A stretch of 64,000 nt of DNA from Streptomyces sp. NBC_00358. Lineage in GTDB: Bacteria > Actinomycetota > Actinomycetes > Streptomycetales > Streptomycetaceae. Each line of letters opens with the position of its first letter. The stretch's first letter is position 1. The translations under genes were made by a program, and so were the position numbers. Shown here one piece after another: positions 1 through 8,314 of this stretch. The notes beneath the pieces were generated by a model. The model did no database searches. It was given only the letters and a program-made list of their open reading frames with translations, and had not been told where the DNA came from. The stretch is from assembly GCF_036099295.1 (NCBI RefSeq), contig NZ_CP107976.1:7254001-7318000 (forward strand), read 5' to 3'.

Positions 1-929
1 TCCCGGGAGGAACCGGCGGCCTCCGGCAGGTTCCCCGCGGGGTCCGAAGCCGCGCCGACGTCCTCGGCGGTCTTCGCGTCCGCGGTGGTCCTGGTGTCCC
101 CGGCGTCCCCGGCGGAGTCCGCGCTCGTGGCCGGCGCCGCCGACGTACCGGCTCCGCCGCCCCCGTGGCCGTGGTGGTCCACGGTCGACCTGCCGCTGCC
201 GTCCTCGATCTGCCGGTCGGTGGGCGCGGACGCGCTCGGCGCGGGAGAGGTGCCGCCGCTCGCGCCCTTGCCGCCGCCCGTGTTCTCACCGCTGCCGCCG
301 AACGCGACGTCGGAGCACGAGTAGAAGGCCTCCGGACTGTCCGAACGCTGCCAGACCGCGTACAGGAGCTGCTTGCCGGAGCGCTCCGGCAGGGTGCCGG
401 AGAAGGTGTAGAAGCCGCCCGAGGCCGCCGGGTCCGTGACCGTCGCGACCGGGCGTGCCAGGTCCAGATCGCCCCAGGCCAGCGGCTGCGACGGGTCGTA
501 GCCCGGCTTCGTGATGTAGACCTTGAACGTGCCCTTGTGGGGCGCGGTCACCCGGTACCTGAAGGTGTACGGGCCGCTGCTCACGCTCGTCGCGGGCCAG
601 TCGGAGCGCGCCAGGTCGAGTCCCTTGAACTCGGTGCTGCCCGCGCCGCACAGCTTGCCGTCCGGGATCAGCTCCTGGTGCCGCCCGTTCGCGTCGCCAA
701 TGCGGATGCCGTTCCAGTCGTAGAGCGCCTGGGTGCCGCCCGCCGCGACGGCCGCCCTGCAGGCGTCCGACCGGGGGTTCTCCGGACCCTCCGCGTAGCA
801 CTGGGACACCCGGCTCACCGGGTCCCCCATCGAGCCGTGCGCCGAGGCCGGAGCCGCGGCCAGCGCGGACAGGGCGAACGGGGCGACACCGAGCACGGCG
901 ACGCCGACGGCCTTGCGGCGTGCGGACAT
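1..929 (-). CDS. Secreted AA10-type lytic polysaccharide monooxygenase, 3' end outside window
   Basis: This is probably a copper-dependent monooxygenase that oxidatively cleaves chitin or cellulose outside the cell. The ATG at 929 follows a GAGGAG ribosome site. A signal peptide of about 30 residues ends in ASA just before HGSMGDP, so the mature protein starts with the histidine needed for the copper brace. A second histidine occurs in the TAPHKGTF segment typical of AA10 proteins, and Cys-containing stretches (SQCYAEG, SDACRA, YSCSDV) fit the family. After roughly residue 195 the protein becomes a Ser/Thr/Pro/Gly/Asp-rich tail that runs off the window edge. Such tails often link to a membrane anchor or binding module, which cannot be seen here. 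The catalytic domain call is strong; the substrate is unknown. Confidence 0.88.
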   Translation of the reverse strand, partial: MSARRKAVGVAVLGVAPFALSALAAAPASAHGSMGDPVSRVSQCYAEGPENPRSDACRAAVAAGGTQALYDWNGIRIGDANGRHQELIPDGKLCGAGSTEFKGLDLARSDWPATSVSSGPYTFRYRVTAPHKGTFKVYITKPGYDPSQPLAWGDLDLARPVATVTDPAASGGFYTFSGTLPERSGKQLLYAVWQRSDSPEAFYSCSDVAFGGSGENTGGGKGASGGTSPAPSASAPTDRQIEDGSGRSTVDHHGHGGGGAGTSAAPATSADSAGDAGDTRTTADAKTAEDVGAASDPAGNLPEAAGSSR

Positions 930-1115
930 GGGGGAACTCCTCGAACGGTCCTGGTGCGCGGGGGCGAGTCCCGCACGGCGTTCCGTGCGGGGATCCCGTG
1001 GGGGGCGATCAGAAAACTAGCCCCAAGAAACCGCGAAATCGCCTGCTGGAGGCGGGTGATGGAGATCCTTATGGCGCTGTTAAGGGAGTACTGAGACTGC
1101 GATCAGGTAGGTAGC

Positions 1116-1610
1116 GTGCGGGACATGAACGAGACGACCGAGGAGTTCCGGGGGACGCCCGAGGCGTTCGGAGTACGGGCTGCCGTCGCCGCGGACGTGC
1201 CCGCCGTGAAGGCCGTGATCGACGCCGCGTTCCAGCCGTACGTCGAGCGCATCGGACTCGTTCCGGTGCCCATGGAGGCGGACCACGCGGCGAATGTCGC
1301 GGCGGGTCGGGTGTTCGTCACGGGGGAGCCGGTGACGGGGCTCGTGGTCGTCGAGGAGCGCGCCGACCATCTGTACCTCGACACCATCGCGGTCCACCCC
1401 GATGCCCATGGCCGGGGCATCGGGGGACGGCTGCTGCGTTTCGTGGACGCACACGCGCGCGCCCTCGGACTGGACGAGATCAGGCTCTGCACGAACGCGA
1501 TGATGTGGGAGAACCGGAAGATCTACCCGAAGTTCGGGTACGAGGTCATCGAGCGGCGCGCGGACGGCCCGTACGACCGGATCCACTACCGCAAACGGCC
1601 GGCGGTCTGA
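1116..1610 (+). CDS. GNAT family N-acetyltransferase
   Basis: This predicted acetyl-CoA-dependent N-acetyltransferase has 164 residues, the usual size for a single GNAT domain. The acetyl-CoA pyrophosphate-binding loop is visible as HPDAHGRGIGGRLL (about residues 91-104), preceded by the beta-4 strand DTIAV. It is followed by the LCTNAMMWENRKIYPKFGYE segment that closes GNAT folds. The start is either the GTG at 1116 or the ATG at 1125; neither has a clear ribosome site. It is divergent from the monooxygenase gene and stands alone. The acceptor substrate cannot be predicted. Confidence 0.85.
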   Translation: MRDMNETTEEFRGTPEAFGVRAAVAADVPAVKAVIDAAFQPYVERIGLVPVPMEADHAANVAAGRVFVTGEPVTGLVVVEERADHLYLDTIAVHPDAHGRGIGGRLLRFVDAHARALGLDEIRLCTNAMMWENRKIYPKFGYEVIERRADGPYDRIHYRKRPAV

Positions 1611-1758
1611 CGGAGCCCACCGCACGGGGCCGGTCCGAGGGGGCCCATCACGGCCCGCACCGACCGGTGCCGATCGCGGGCCGGCGGCGGGTCCCCGCCG
1701 CGAACCGCTGATCCGGCGGCGCGCTCGTGGAGGCCGTGCTCCATGGGGCCGCGGCGGC

Positions 1759-1893
1759 TCAGCCGTCCGGCCACCAGGTGCGCGCGATGTCCTTCCGGAC
1801 CTCCGGGCGCTCGGCGGGGCGCACCTCCGGCTCGTCCCGCGCACGGCGGGAGTCCGGCTTCCTCAGGGGCTTCTGCACGGTCACACGGCGCAT
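1759..1893 (-). CDS. Small basic protein of 44 residues
   Basis: This short reading frame encodes a 44-residue, Arg/Lys/Glu-rich protein starting MRRVTVQKPLRK and ending TWWPDG. An almost ideal ribosome site (AAGGAGG, six bases before the ATG at 1893) supports translation. It has no signal peptide, membrane segment or cysteine. From memory, similar tiny proteins are annotated as hypothetical in many streptomycetes. The function is unknown. It sits alone between two plus-strand enzymes. Confidence 0.6.
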   Translation of the reverse strand: MRRVTVQKPLRKPDSRRARDEPEVRPAERPEVRKDIARTWWPDG

Positions 1894-2054
1894 GGCTGCC
1901 TCCTTGCGTCTACCGGAATCCGCGGTTGTACGGAGGTAGACCCTTTCGGGGAGAGTTCCTCATCGGTCGCGATCTGTCTGTGGCGGCGGTCACCCGTGGG
2001 CTGTCCTCGGTGGGCACCCGTCGATTGTCAGTGGTGGGTGCCACTCTGGTACGC

Positions 2055-2678
2055 ATGGTGAGCAACAGTGGCATGAATCCGGGAACAGGCGTCGACTGGG
2101 ACGCCGCGTCAGCCACCTTCGACGAGGAGCCCGACCACGGTCTGCGCGATCCCCTGGTCCGTGATGCCTGGGCCGCCCGGCTGGGCGACTGGCTGCCCGA
2201 GCGGCCCGGTGACCTGCTCGACGTGGGCTGCGGCACCGGCAGCCTGTCACTCATCGCGTCCGAGAGAGGCCACCGGGTCACCGGCGTCGACCTGGCGCCC
2301 CGCATGATCGACCTCGCCCGCGCCAAGCTGGCGGGACGTGACGCGGTGTTCCTCCTCGGTGACGCGGCGGCGCCGCCGGTCGGCGAGCAGCGCTTCGACG
2401 TCCTGCTCAGCCGTCATGTGCTGTGGGCGCTGCCCGATCCCGGGCGCGTGCTGCGGCACTGGCGCGGACTGCTGCGCCCGGGAGGGCGGCTGGTGCTGGT
2501 CGAGGGCGTGTGGGGGACCGTGAGCCCTGCCGGTATATCCGCCGAGCGGCTGACCGCCCTGCTGCGGCCGCTGGTGTCCGACGCGGCGGACCTGCGTGTG
2601 GAGCCGCTGTCGGCCGACGCGCGGCTGTGGGGACGGGACGTCGACGACGAACGGTACGCCGTGGTGGCCGGCTTCTGA
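2055..2678 (+). CDS. Class I SAM-dependent methyltransferase
   Basis: The 207-residue protein has the class I methyltransferase signature. Motif I is DLLDVGCGTGSL (about residues 55-66) and binds S-adenosylmethionine. It is followed by the acidic loop VTGVDLAPRMIDLA, a GDAAAPP motif and the post-motif FDVLLSRHVLWALPDPG, with the motif III strand LLRPGGRLVLVEGVW. It belongs to the UbiE/methyltransf_11 type. The ATG at 2055 was chosen because the family homology begins with GVDWDAASATFDEEPDHGL just after it. The reading frame stays open upstream to 1743, but that part has biased, non-family sequence. The acceptor molecule is unknown. Confidence 0.85.
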   Translation: MVSNSGMNPGTGVDWDAASATFDEEPDHGLRDPLVRDAWAARLGDWLPERPGDLLDVGCGTGSLSLIASERGHRVTGVDLAPRMIDLARAKLAGRDAVFLLGDAAAPPVGEQRFDVLLSRHVLWALPDPGRVLRHWRGLLRPGGRLVLVEGVWGTVSPAGISAERLTALLRPLVSDAADLRVEPLSADARLWGRDVDDERYAVVAGF

Positions 2679-2689
2679 CCACAGCCGCC

Positions 2690-2850
2690 TGCCGATCGGG
2701 GCCGACACACGGCAGAACCGGCGTCGGCACAACCAGAGTCGGCGCCGACACACCGGAACCGGTGCCGAGACACCAGAGCCGACGTCGGCGCACCAGGGCC
2801 GGCATCGGCGCCAGAACCCGGCGGCGGCACCGGTGTGGGCGGCGGCAGCG
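2690..2850. repeat. Low-complexity GTCGGC-rich intergenic tract
   Basis: The gap between the methyltransferase and the DUF402 gene is filled with irregular, short, related words (GTCGGC, CCGGAACCGG, ACACCAGAGCCGAC) recurring every 20-25 bases. I see no ribosome site or coding bias here. It may act as a transcriptional end region between convergent genes, but no clean hairpin followed by T residues is visible. Confidence 0.5.
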
Positions 2851-2859
2851 GTCGGGTCT

Positions 2860-3360
2860 CTACGCCAGCAGCGCTTCGAAGCCGCCCTCGTGTGCCAGGG
2901 CTTCCAGGTCGTCCAGGGCCTTCTCGGCTGCGGCCGCGGCAGCCGGGTCGGTGACCGCCAGGCCGCTCTCGGCGAACTCGTCCTCGTCGAGGCGCAGGAC
3001 GTCCGCGCCGTCGGCCGAGAGCCACAGATCCAGGTCGAGGTCCTCGACGACCACCCGGCCCCCGGAGACGGTGGCCGGCCGGGTGATGTCGCAGTACCAG
3101 CCCTTGCGGACGCCCGCCGCGTCCCGGACCTCCTTCACCGAGTACCAGCGGTCCCGCCAGTAGTACTCGGTGAAGACATCGCCCCGCTCGAACCGTACGA
3201 AGCCGAAGTCGCGGACGGTGTCGCCCGCCCAGGGTGCGCGCACGATCACCCGGGTGCCGTCGTCGGCGAGCAGCTCGGCCGGATAACTGATCTTCGTACG
3301 GCCTGCCTTGACGAGCACGATCTCCCACGAGCCGGGCGTGTCAGCCGAGGTCACGGACAT
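2860..3360 (-). CDS. DUF402 domain protein, predicted phosphatase/RNA-related
   Basis: The 166-residue protein matches the DUF402 family. The core is the WYCDITRPATV segment (about residues 90-100), followed by the acidic DLDLDLWLSADG motif and a conserved LRLDEDEF stretch. In characterised relatives these acidic residues bind divalent metal for nucleoside di/triphosphate hydrolysis, and the fold is also found in the RNA-binding FAU-1 protein. The start codon lies inside the end of the preceding GNAT gene (20-base overlap), so the two are probably co-translated. The cellular role is unproven. Confidence 0.8.
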   Translation of the reverse strand: MSVTSADTPGSWEIVLVKAGRTKISYPAELLADDGTRVIVRAPWAGDTVRDFGFVRFERGDVFTEYYWRDRWYSVKEVRDAAGVRKGWYCDITRPATVSGGRVVVEDLDLDLWLSADGADVLRLDEDEFAESGLAVTDPAAAAAAEKALDDLEALAHEGGFEALLA

Positions 3361-4270
3361 ACCTCACCTCCGTTGCGCAGACTTGATAACCGAACCAGGT
3401 GTTGATCGCCAGCATCGGCCCATTGTCGGCGTCGTTGCCCGTGAACGCCTCCGTGAACCCGGCCGCGCGGGCCCGGTGCAGGGAGTGGTTCTTGGCGAGT
3501 TTGGCGAGACCCCGGCCCCGGAAGGCGCGGCCGGTACCCGTCATCACGGTGCCGTAGCGGGTGCCGCCGTCGGTGCGGGCCGCGCTGAACGCCGCCGGGC
3601 GACCGTCGACGAGCGCGACCGAGGTGAGCTCGTGACTCAGGAGCGGGTGGTGCCAGGTCTCCGTCAGCCAGGCCTCGTAGTCCGTGAACTCGCGGTCGAG
3701 GTCGCTCGGTTCGTCGAGGAGCGTCTCCGCGTCCAGTACGAACAGCGGCCGCGGGTCGTCCGCGAAGTCCGCCCCGGTGCGCAACTCCACGCCGGACGGC
3801 GGTGGTTGGAGGGACGGCAGGGTGCCGTTCGCCAGGTCGAGGCGGAGGAAGCGCGCGGAGCGGGAGGCGCGATAACCCCGCTTCTCCGCGAAGGCCCGGT
3901 TCGCGGGCGCGTCCAGCACCCAGGAGAGCAGCCTGGTCGCGCCCAGGGCGGCGAGCCGTTCCTCGGCGGCGCGGGCCAGCAGCGAGCCGGCGCCGCGTCC
4001 CTTCTTCTCCGGGTGCACATAGATGTTGACGTTCCCCTGACCGGGCTCCGGGCTGTCGTGCACGAGCCCGACCTGCGCGGTGCCGATCGCTTCGCCGTCC
4101 TCCTCTGCCAGCAACGGCTGGTAGTGGGCGTCGGGATGGGCCTGTTCCAGGTCGTAGGCGACGGATTCCGGGGTGAAGAGAACGAACGGGAGTGCCTGGT
4201 GACGGATACGGGCGAAGGTCGCGGCGTCCGACGGGTCCCCGCGCCGCAGTTCGCGAACGATCAAGGTCAT
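3341..4270 (-). CDS. Two-domain GNAT acetyltransferase
   Basis: The 309-residue protein contains two tandem GNAT folds, like the mycothiol synthase class. The N-terminal copy has VHPEKKGRGAGSLL (about residues 86-99) and the C-terminal copy has TGTGRAFRGRGLAKLAK (about residues 243-259). The closing segment is NMGPMLAINTWFGYQ-like. Only the second domain ends in the classic Asn-x-x-Met pattern, so one domain may be structural. It overlaps the DUF402 gene downstream and is divergent from a short GntR regulator that may control it. It is not obviously MshD, and the substrate is unknown. Confidence 0.82.
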   Translation of the reverse strand: MTLIVRELRRGDPSDAATFARIRHQALPFVLFTPESVAYDLEQAHPDAHYQPLLAEEDGEAIGTAQVGLVHDSPEPGQGNVNIYVHPEKKGRGAGSLLARAAEERLAALGATRLLSWVLDAPANRAFAEKRGYRASRSARFLRLDLANGTLPSLQPPPSGVELRTGADFADDPRPLFVLDAETLLDEPSDLDREFTDYEAWLTETWHHPLLSHELTSVALVDGRPAAFSAARTDGGTRYGTVMTGTGRAFRGRGLAKLAKNHSLHRARAAGFTEAFTGNDADNGPMLAINTWFGYQVCATEVRYVRDLG

Positions 4271-4341
4271 GGCATCGCACGCTACGCGGGGGCCGTGTGC
4301 GGATGCCTCTCATTTTCCGGCGGGTACGGGACAATCGCCGC

Positions 4342-4716
4342 GTGACCCTGAAGATCCGCATCGCAGAGGGGGCCGCGCCGTACGAGCAGGTGCGCGCCCA
4401 GATTTCCGAGCAGGCCCGGTCCGGCGCGCTGCCGGTCGGCTACAAGCTGCCCACCGTACGGGGGCTGGCCGAATCGCTCGGCCTCGCGGCCAACACCGTC
4501 GCGAAGGCCTACCGGGCCCTTGAGTCGGACGGGGTGATCGAGACGCGGGGCCGCAACGGTACGGTCGTGGCCGCCGCCGGGGACGCCGCGGAACGCGAGG
4601 CGGCGTCCGCCGCGCAGGCCTATGCCGAGCGGGCGCTACGGCTCGGCCTGACGGAGAACGCCGCCCTGGACGCCGTACGAGACGCACTGAGGGCAGCCTT
4701 CGAAGCCGACGCCTAG
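4342..4716 (+). CDS. Short GntR-family regulator, YtrA type
   Basis: The 124-residue protein is a winged-helix GntR repressor. The helix-turn-helix covers GYKLPTVRGLAESLGLAANTVAKAYRALESDG (about residues 33-64). After the domain only about 50 residues follow, ending in a small helical tail (AAQAYAERALRLGLTENAALDAVRDAL), which is typical of the YtrA subfamily that lacks a large effector domain. The GTG at 4342 is chosen because the family starts at this point; the open frame extends upstream to 4192. It is divergent from the two-domain GNAT gene and may repress that gene and itself. Confidence 0.85.
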   Translation: MTLKIRIAEGAAPYEQVRAQISEQARSGALPVGYKLPTVRGLAESLGLAANTVAKAYRALESDGVIETRGRNGTVVAAAGDAAEREAASAAQAYAERALRLGLTENAALDAVRDALRAAFEADA

Positions 4717-4814
4717 CCGCTCCCGGCGTCACCCGGGACCCGGGCTCGACGTGGGCCGGGTCCCGAGGTGGGCCGGGTCCCGAGGTGGGCCGGACTCGAC
4801 ACCGGCAGGGCCTC

Positions 4815-4988
4815 GACACGAGCAGGTCCCCGGCGGCGGCCTGGACCCCGACATCGGTCGGCCCTCCGGCACCGGCAGGGCCTCGGCACCGGCAGGTCTC
4901 CGACACGAGCAGGTCCCCCGCGGCCGCCTGGACCCCGACATCGGTCGGCCCTCCGGCACCGGCAGGGCCCCCGACACCGGCAGGGAAC
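4815..4988. repeat. Two copies of an 87-bp direct repeat
   Basis: Two near-identical 87-base units lie head to tail (4815-4901 and 4902-4988). Each starts GACACGAGCAGGTCCC and carries GACCCCGACATCGGTCGG. They belong to an 850-base non-coding interval (4717-5567) that also holds an 86-bp array further right. Reading frames are open in several phases on both strands here, but none has a ribosome site or domain. Confidence 0.8.
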
Positions 4989-5141
4989 CGCCCGTGGCGG
5001 GAGCCTGTCCACGGCATCGACCGGGACCCGCGCCCGCGGCCCACGCCCGTCGGTCTTGGGCCGCCCAAGGCGTCGGCCAAGGCTCACCCCCCGGCACCAG
5101 CCGGGGGCCCGGCCCGGTCACGAGCCCCCAGCGGAGGCCGA

Positions 5142-5485
5142 GTCGGTGCTCAGGCCGGGTCTACCCCGGGCGCGAGCTCACCTGCCGACACCGTCCCGGT
5201 GCCAGCCCGAGACCGCCCCGGCATCAGGTCGGTGCTCATGCCGGGTCTACCCCGGGCACGAGCCCATCCGCCGACACCGTCCCGGCGCCAGCCCGAGACC
5301 GCCCCGGCATCAGGTCGGTGCTCATGCCGGGTCTACCCCGGGCACGAGCCCATCCGCCGACACCGTCCCGGCGCCAGCCCGAGACCGCCCCGGCATCAGG
5401 TCGGCGCTCAGGCCACGCCTACGCCGGGCGCGAGCCCATCCGCCGAGACCGGGCCCCGGCGCCGGCCGAAACAGGCCCCGGCGCC
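5142..5485. repeat. Tandem array of an 86-bp unit, about four copies
   Basis: The units are 5142-5227, 5228-5313, 5314-5399, and a decayed fourth copy from 5400. The second and third are identical base for base; the first differs at a few positions. Each unit begins GTCGGTGCTCATGCCGGG. The length, 86, is not a multiple of three, so the reading frame changes at each copy; this argues against a protein repeat. Recent duplication by slippage or unequal crossing-over is the simplest origin. The array lies just past the 3' end of the AAA ATPase gene. Confidence 0.88.
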
Positions 5486-5567
5486 GGCAGAGACCGCCCC
5501 CGGCGTCAGCCGGAGGGGCCCGGTGGCTGTCGAGGCGCGCTCCCGGCTTCTGGGCCGGGGGCCGTTT

Positions 5568-6680
5568 CTACAGATACAGCCCCGCGTCCGCGCCCTCGCG
5601 CTGGTCGGGTACCGACGTCGGGGTCGTTCCGCGGCGCAGTGCGTACAGCTCCGCGAGGGTCGCGCCCTCGCGTGAGACGCCCTCCTCGGTGCCCAGCCAG
5701 CCCACCGCCTCGCGGCGGGTGAGCGCTCCGACCTCGATCCGGGCGAGGCAGCGACCGGGACGGACGACGGCCGGGTGGAGACGCTCCAGGTCCTCGTTCG
5801 TCGTGACGCCCACGAGGACGTTCCGGCCCTGGCCGAGCAGGCCGTCGGTGAGGTTGAGCAGCCGCGAGAGCGCCTGGCCCGCGGTGTGCTTCGCCTCGCC
5901 GCGGATCAGCTCGTCGCAGTCCTCCAGGAGCAGCAGCCGCCAGCGTCCCTTGCCGGTGCCGTCCTCCTCGCCGATCGCGATGTCCATCAGATAGCCGACG
6001 TCGGAGAAGAGCCGCTCGGGGTCCAGCACGCAGTCCACCTGGCACCAGTCCCGCCAGGAACGGGCCAGGGTGCGCAGGGCGGAGGTCTTGCCGGTACCGG
6101 GCGGGCCGTGGAGCAGCAGCAGCCGGCCCGCGATGTCCTCCGGGGTCGTCTTCATCAGGCGGTCCATGGCGTCCGCCACCGGCGCGGTGTAGTTGGCGCG
6201 GACCTCCTCCCACGTCCCGGCCGAGATCTGCCGGGTCGTGCGGTGCGGGCCCCGGCGCGGCGACACGTACCAGAAGCCCATCGTCACGTTCTCCGGCTGC
6301 GGTTCGGGCTCGTCCGTCGCGCCGTCCGTCGCCTGCTTCAGCACCTTCTCGGCCAGCTCGACGCTGGTCGCGGTCACCGTGACGTCGGCGCCCCGGTTCC
6401 AGCGGGACACCAGCAGGGTCCAGCCGTCGCCCTCGGCGAGGGTGGCGCTGCGGTCGTCGTCACGCGCGGAGCGCAGCACCCGGGCGCCGGGTGGGAGCAG
6501 GGTGGCCCCGGACCGTACGCGGTCGATGTTCGCCGCGTGCGAGTGCGGCTGCTCGCCCGTCGCGAAGCGACCGAGGAACAGGGCGTCGACGACGTCCGAC
6601 GGTGAGTCGCTGTCGTCGACGTTGAGCCTGATCGGCAGAGCGTCGTGTGGGTTCGCAGACATGCCGCCATGATCTGTCAT
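5568..6680 (-). CDS. AAA ATPase with N-terminal DUF5925-like domain
   Basis: The 370-residue predicted ATPase has Walker A GPPGTGKT at about residues 192-199, Walker B LLLLEDCDEL at about 249-258 and a sensor-1 Asn in VGVTTNEDL. An Arg-containing VVRPGRC motif follows, as in classical AAA proteins such as FtsH and proteasomal ATPases. The N-terminal 150 residues match what I remember as the DUF5925 extension of streptomycete proteins. The start could instead be the Met at 6662 (MSANPHD). A small hairpin (GGGTGC-N5-GCACCC, 6683-6699) lies directly upstream. The gene stands alone and its partner is unknown. Confidence 0.83.
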   Translation of the reverse strand: MTDHGGMSANPHDALPIRLNVDDSDSPSDVVDALFLGRFATGEQPHSHAANIDRVRSGATLLPPGARVLRSARDDDRSATLAEGDGWTLLVSRWNRGADVTVTATSVELAEKVLKQATDGATDEPEPQPENVTMGFWYVSPRRGPHRTTRQISAGTWEEVRANYTAPVADAMDRLMKTTPEDIAGRLLLLHGPPGTGKTSALRTLARSWRDWCQVDCVLDPERLFSDVGYLMDIAIGEEDGTGKGRWRLLLLEDCDELIRGEAKHTAGQALSRLLNLTDGLLGQGRNVLVGVTTNEDLERLHPAVVRPGRCLARIEVGALTRREAVGWLGTEEGVSREGATLAELYALRRGTTPTSVPDQREGADAGLYL

Positions 6681-6826
6681 ACGGGTGCCCGGTGCACCCG
6701 GTTTCCGCGGTGCGTCGTGTGTGTCGCCTTCGGTCCCGCTCTTCCGGTGTATCCCCTCCGCCCTGTTACAGGGCTGTGGGGTGACGGGATCTGTCCCGCG
6801 CCGGATTTCCCCCGTTACTGTGGCCC

Positions 6827-8257
6827 ATGATGGGACGTCATGGGTGGAATTCGGGGGCGGGACGGTGGCGCCTCGGCGCGCTCGTCGGCGTGTGCGTGGC
6901 CGTGCTGGCCCTGGTGGTGACCCTGATCAACACCCAGCCGGGGGACGGCGGGAGCACCGCGGGCACCACCCGCGACGGAGACAAGGTGCACGGCACACCG
7001 GTGACTCCGCCCCGGACGGCGGGACCGGAGGTCGGCTGGGGCTTCACCCACACCCAGTTCAGCGCCGACGAGGGCAGTGCCACCGCCACCGATCGGGTCG
7101 AGGGGCTGATCGGCAAGGACCAGGTCCAGCTGCCGCAGAACCAGCACATCATGGGCTGGGGCGCGGGCAACCCCGAGCCGTCCAAGGGGCGTTACGACTT
7201 CTCCGAGTTGGACAGCCGCATCGACTTCGTCCGCAGGTCCGGTGGCACCCCGATCATCACGCTGTGCTGCTCACCGGACTGGATGAAGGGCGGCGAGTCC
7301 GGCGCCGACAAGACGAACTGGAGCCGGTCGTCGCTGGAGACGGCCCCGGAGCCGTCCCACTTCGCGGACTTCGCCGCGCTCGCCGCGACCGTCGCCCGAC
7401 GCTATCCCGACGTACGGCACTTCATCGTCTGGAACGAGTTCAAGGGCTTCTGGAACGACAGCAAGGGCCGTTGGGACTACGAGGGTTACACCCGGCTCTA
7501 CAACCTGGTCTACAAGGCGCTGAAGAAGGTGGACAAGGACATCATGGTGGGCGGCCCCTACCTGGTCATGGACAGCTTCGACCCGCGCCGGACCCAGGAC
7601 GCCTCCCCGGCCGTGCGGGGCACCTGGGGGGCCATGGACCAGCGGGTCCTGGACGCCTTCGACTACTGGAACGAGCACAAGGCGGGCGCCGACTTCGTGG
7701 TCGTGGACGGCTCCAGCTACACCGAGGACGACGACACGCTGCCCGACGAGTTCGCGGCCACCGACAAGCTCACGGCCGTCGGCGACTGGGTGCGCGAGCG
7801 GACGCACGGACTGCCGCTGTGGTGGGCCGAGTACTACGTCGAACCCGCCGACGGCAACGACGAGCGCGGGGGCTGGTCCGAGAACCACCGGGTCGCCGTC
7901 CAGGCGAGCGGCCTGATCGCGATGGTCAAGGGCGGCGCCTCCTCCGGCTTCTACTGGAACCCGGAGAAGGAGAAGGGCACGGGCTGCGCCGGCTGCCTGT
8001 GGACGCCGACCGACACCGCCGACGGGGGGAAGGAACTCCCCATGTACGACCTGGTCTCCCGCTTCGGCAGGGCGTTCCCGCCGGGGACGGCCTACGAGAA
8101 GGTGTCCGTCGCCGCGGACGACGTGCCCAACGTGCGCGTCCTCGCCTCCGGCAGGACCGTCCTCGTGGTCAACACCCTGGACCGGCCGATCAGCGCGAAG
8201 GTCGACGGGAAGCGGTTCGCCATGGCGGCCTACGGGGTGAAGTGGCTGAGCCGGTAG
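6827..8257 (+). CDS. Membrane-anchored GH39-like glycoside hydrolase
   Basis: The 476-residue protein starts with a signal anchor (about residues 14-34, GALVGVCVAVLALVVTLI), so it is probably attached outside the membrane. The rest looks like a clan GH-A barrel. The acid/base is likely Glu204 in IVWNEF, and the nucleophile Glu335 in WWAEYYVEP; both lie at strand ends as expected for GH39 xylosidase-like enzymes. Streptomyces homologues are usually named xylan 1,4-beta-xylosidase, but the substrate is not proven. It is convergent with the exopolysaccharide operon, so it could trim that polymer. No ribosome site is visible before the ATG, which may mean a leaderless or downstream start (second Met). 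Confidence 0.78.
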   Translation: MMGRHGWNSGAGRWRLGALVGVCVAVLALVVTLINTQPGDGGSTAGTTRDGDKVHGTPVTPPRTAGPEVGWGFTHTQFSADEGSATATDRVEGLIGKDQVQLPQNQHIMGWGAGNPEPSKGRYDFSELDSRIDFVRRSGGTPIITLCCSPDWMKGGESGADKTNWSRSSLETAPEPSHFADFAALAATVARRYPDVRHFIVWNEFKGFWNDSKGRWDYEGYTRLYNLVYKALKKVDKDIMVGGPYLVMDSFDPRRTQDASPAVRGTWGAMDQRVLDAFDYWNEHKAGADFVVVDGSSYTEDDDTLPDEFAATDKLTAVGDWVRERTHGLPLWWAEYYVEPADGNDERGGWSENHRVAVQASGLIAMVKGGASSGFYWNPEKEKGTGCAGCLWTPTDTADGGKELPMYDLVSRFGRAFPPGTAYEKVSVAADDVPNVRVLASGRTVLVVNTLDRPISAKVDGKRFAMAAYGVKWLSR

Positions 8258-8282
8258 TCCGGCCGGGCCACTTCACCCCGTA
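8231..8282. terminator. Bidirectional hairpin overlapping the end of the glycosidase gene
   Basis: A perfect 15-base inverted repeat (TACGGGGTGAAGTGG at 8231-8245 and its complement at 8268-8282) flanks a 22-base loop. The left arm encodes the last residues of the glycosidase. The right arm ends 33 bases before the stop of the convergent flippase gene. The position suggests a terminator serving both strands. Confidence 0.72.
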
Positions 8283-8314
8283 CGTACGGCTCCGCGCCCG
8301 CCGTGCCGCCGGTC

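Noticed and set aside
5142..5485. Possible CRISPR array
   Set aside because: Units are directly adjacent with no unique spacers and 86 bases long; no cas genes occur in the window.
4751..5994. Long plus-strand open frames (up to 408 codons) across the 86/87-bp repeats
   Set aside because: The repeat unit is not a multiple of three, similar peptides appear in all three frames, there is no ribosome site, and the right part is antisense to the AAA ATPase gene.
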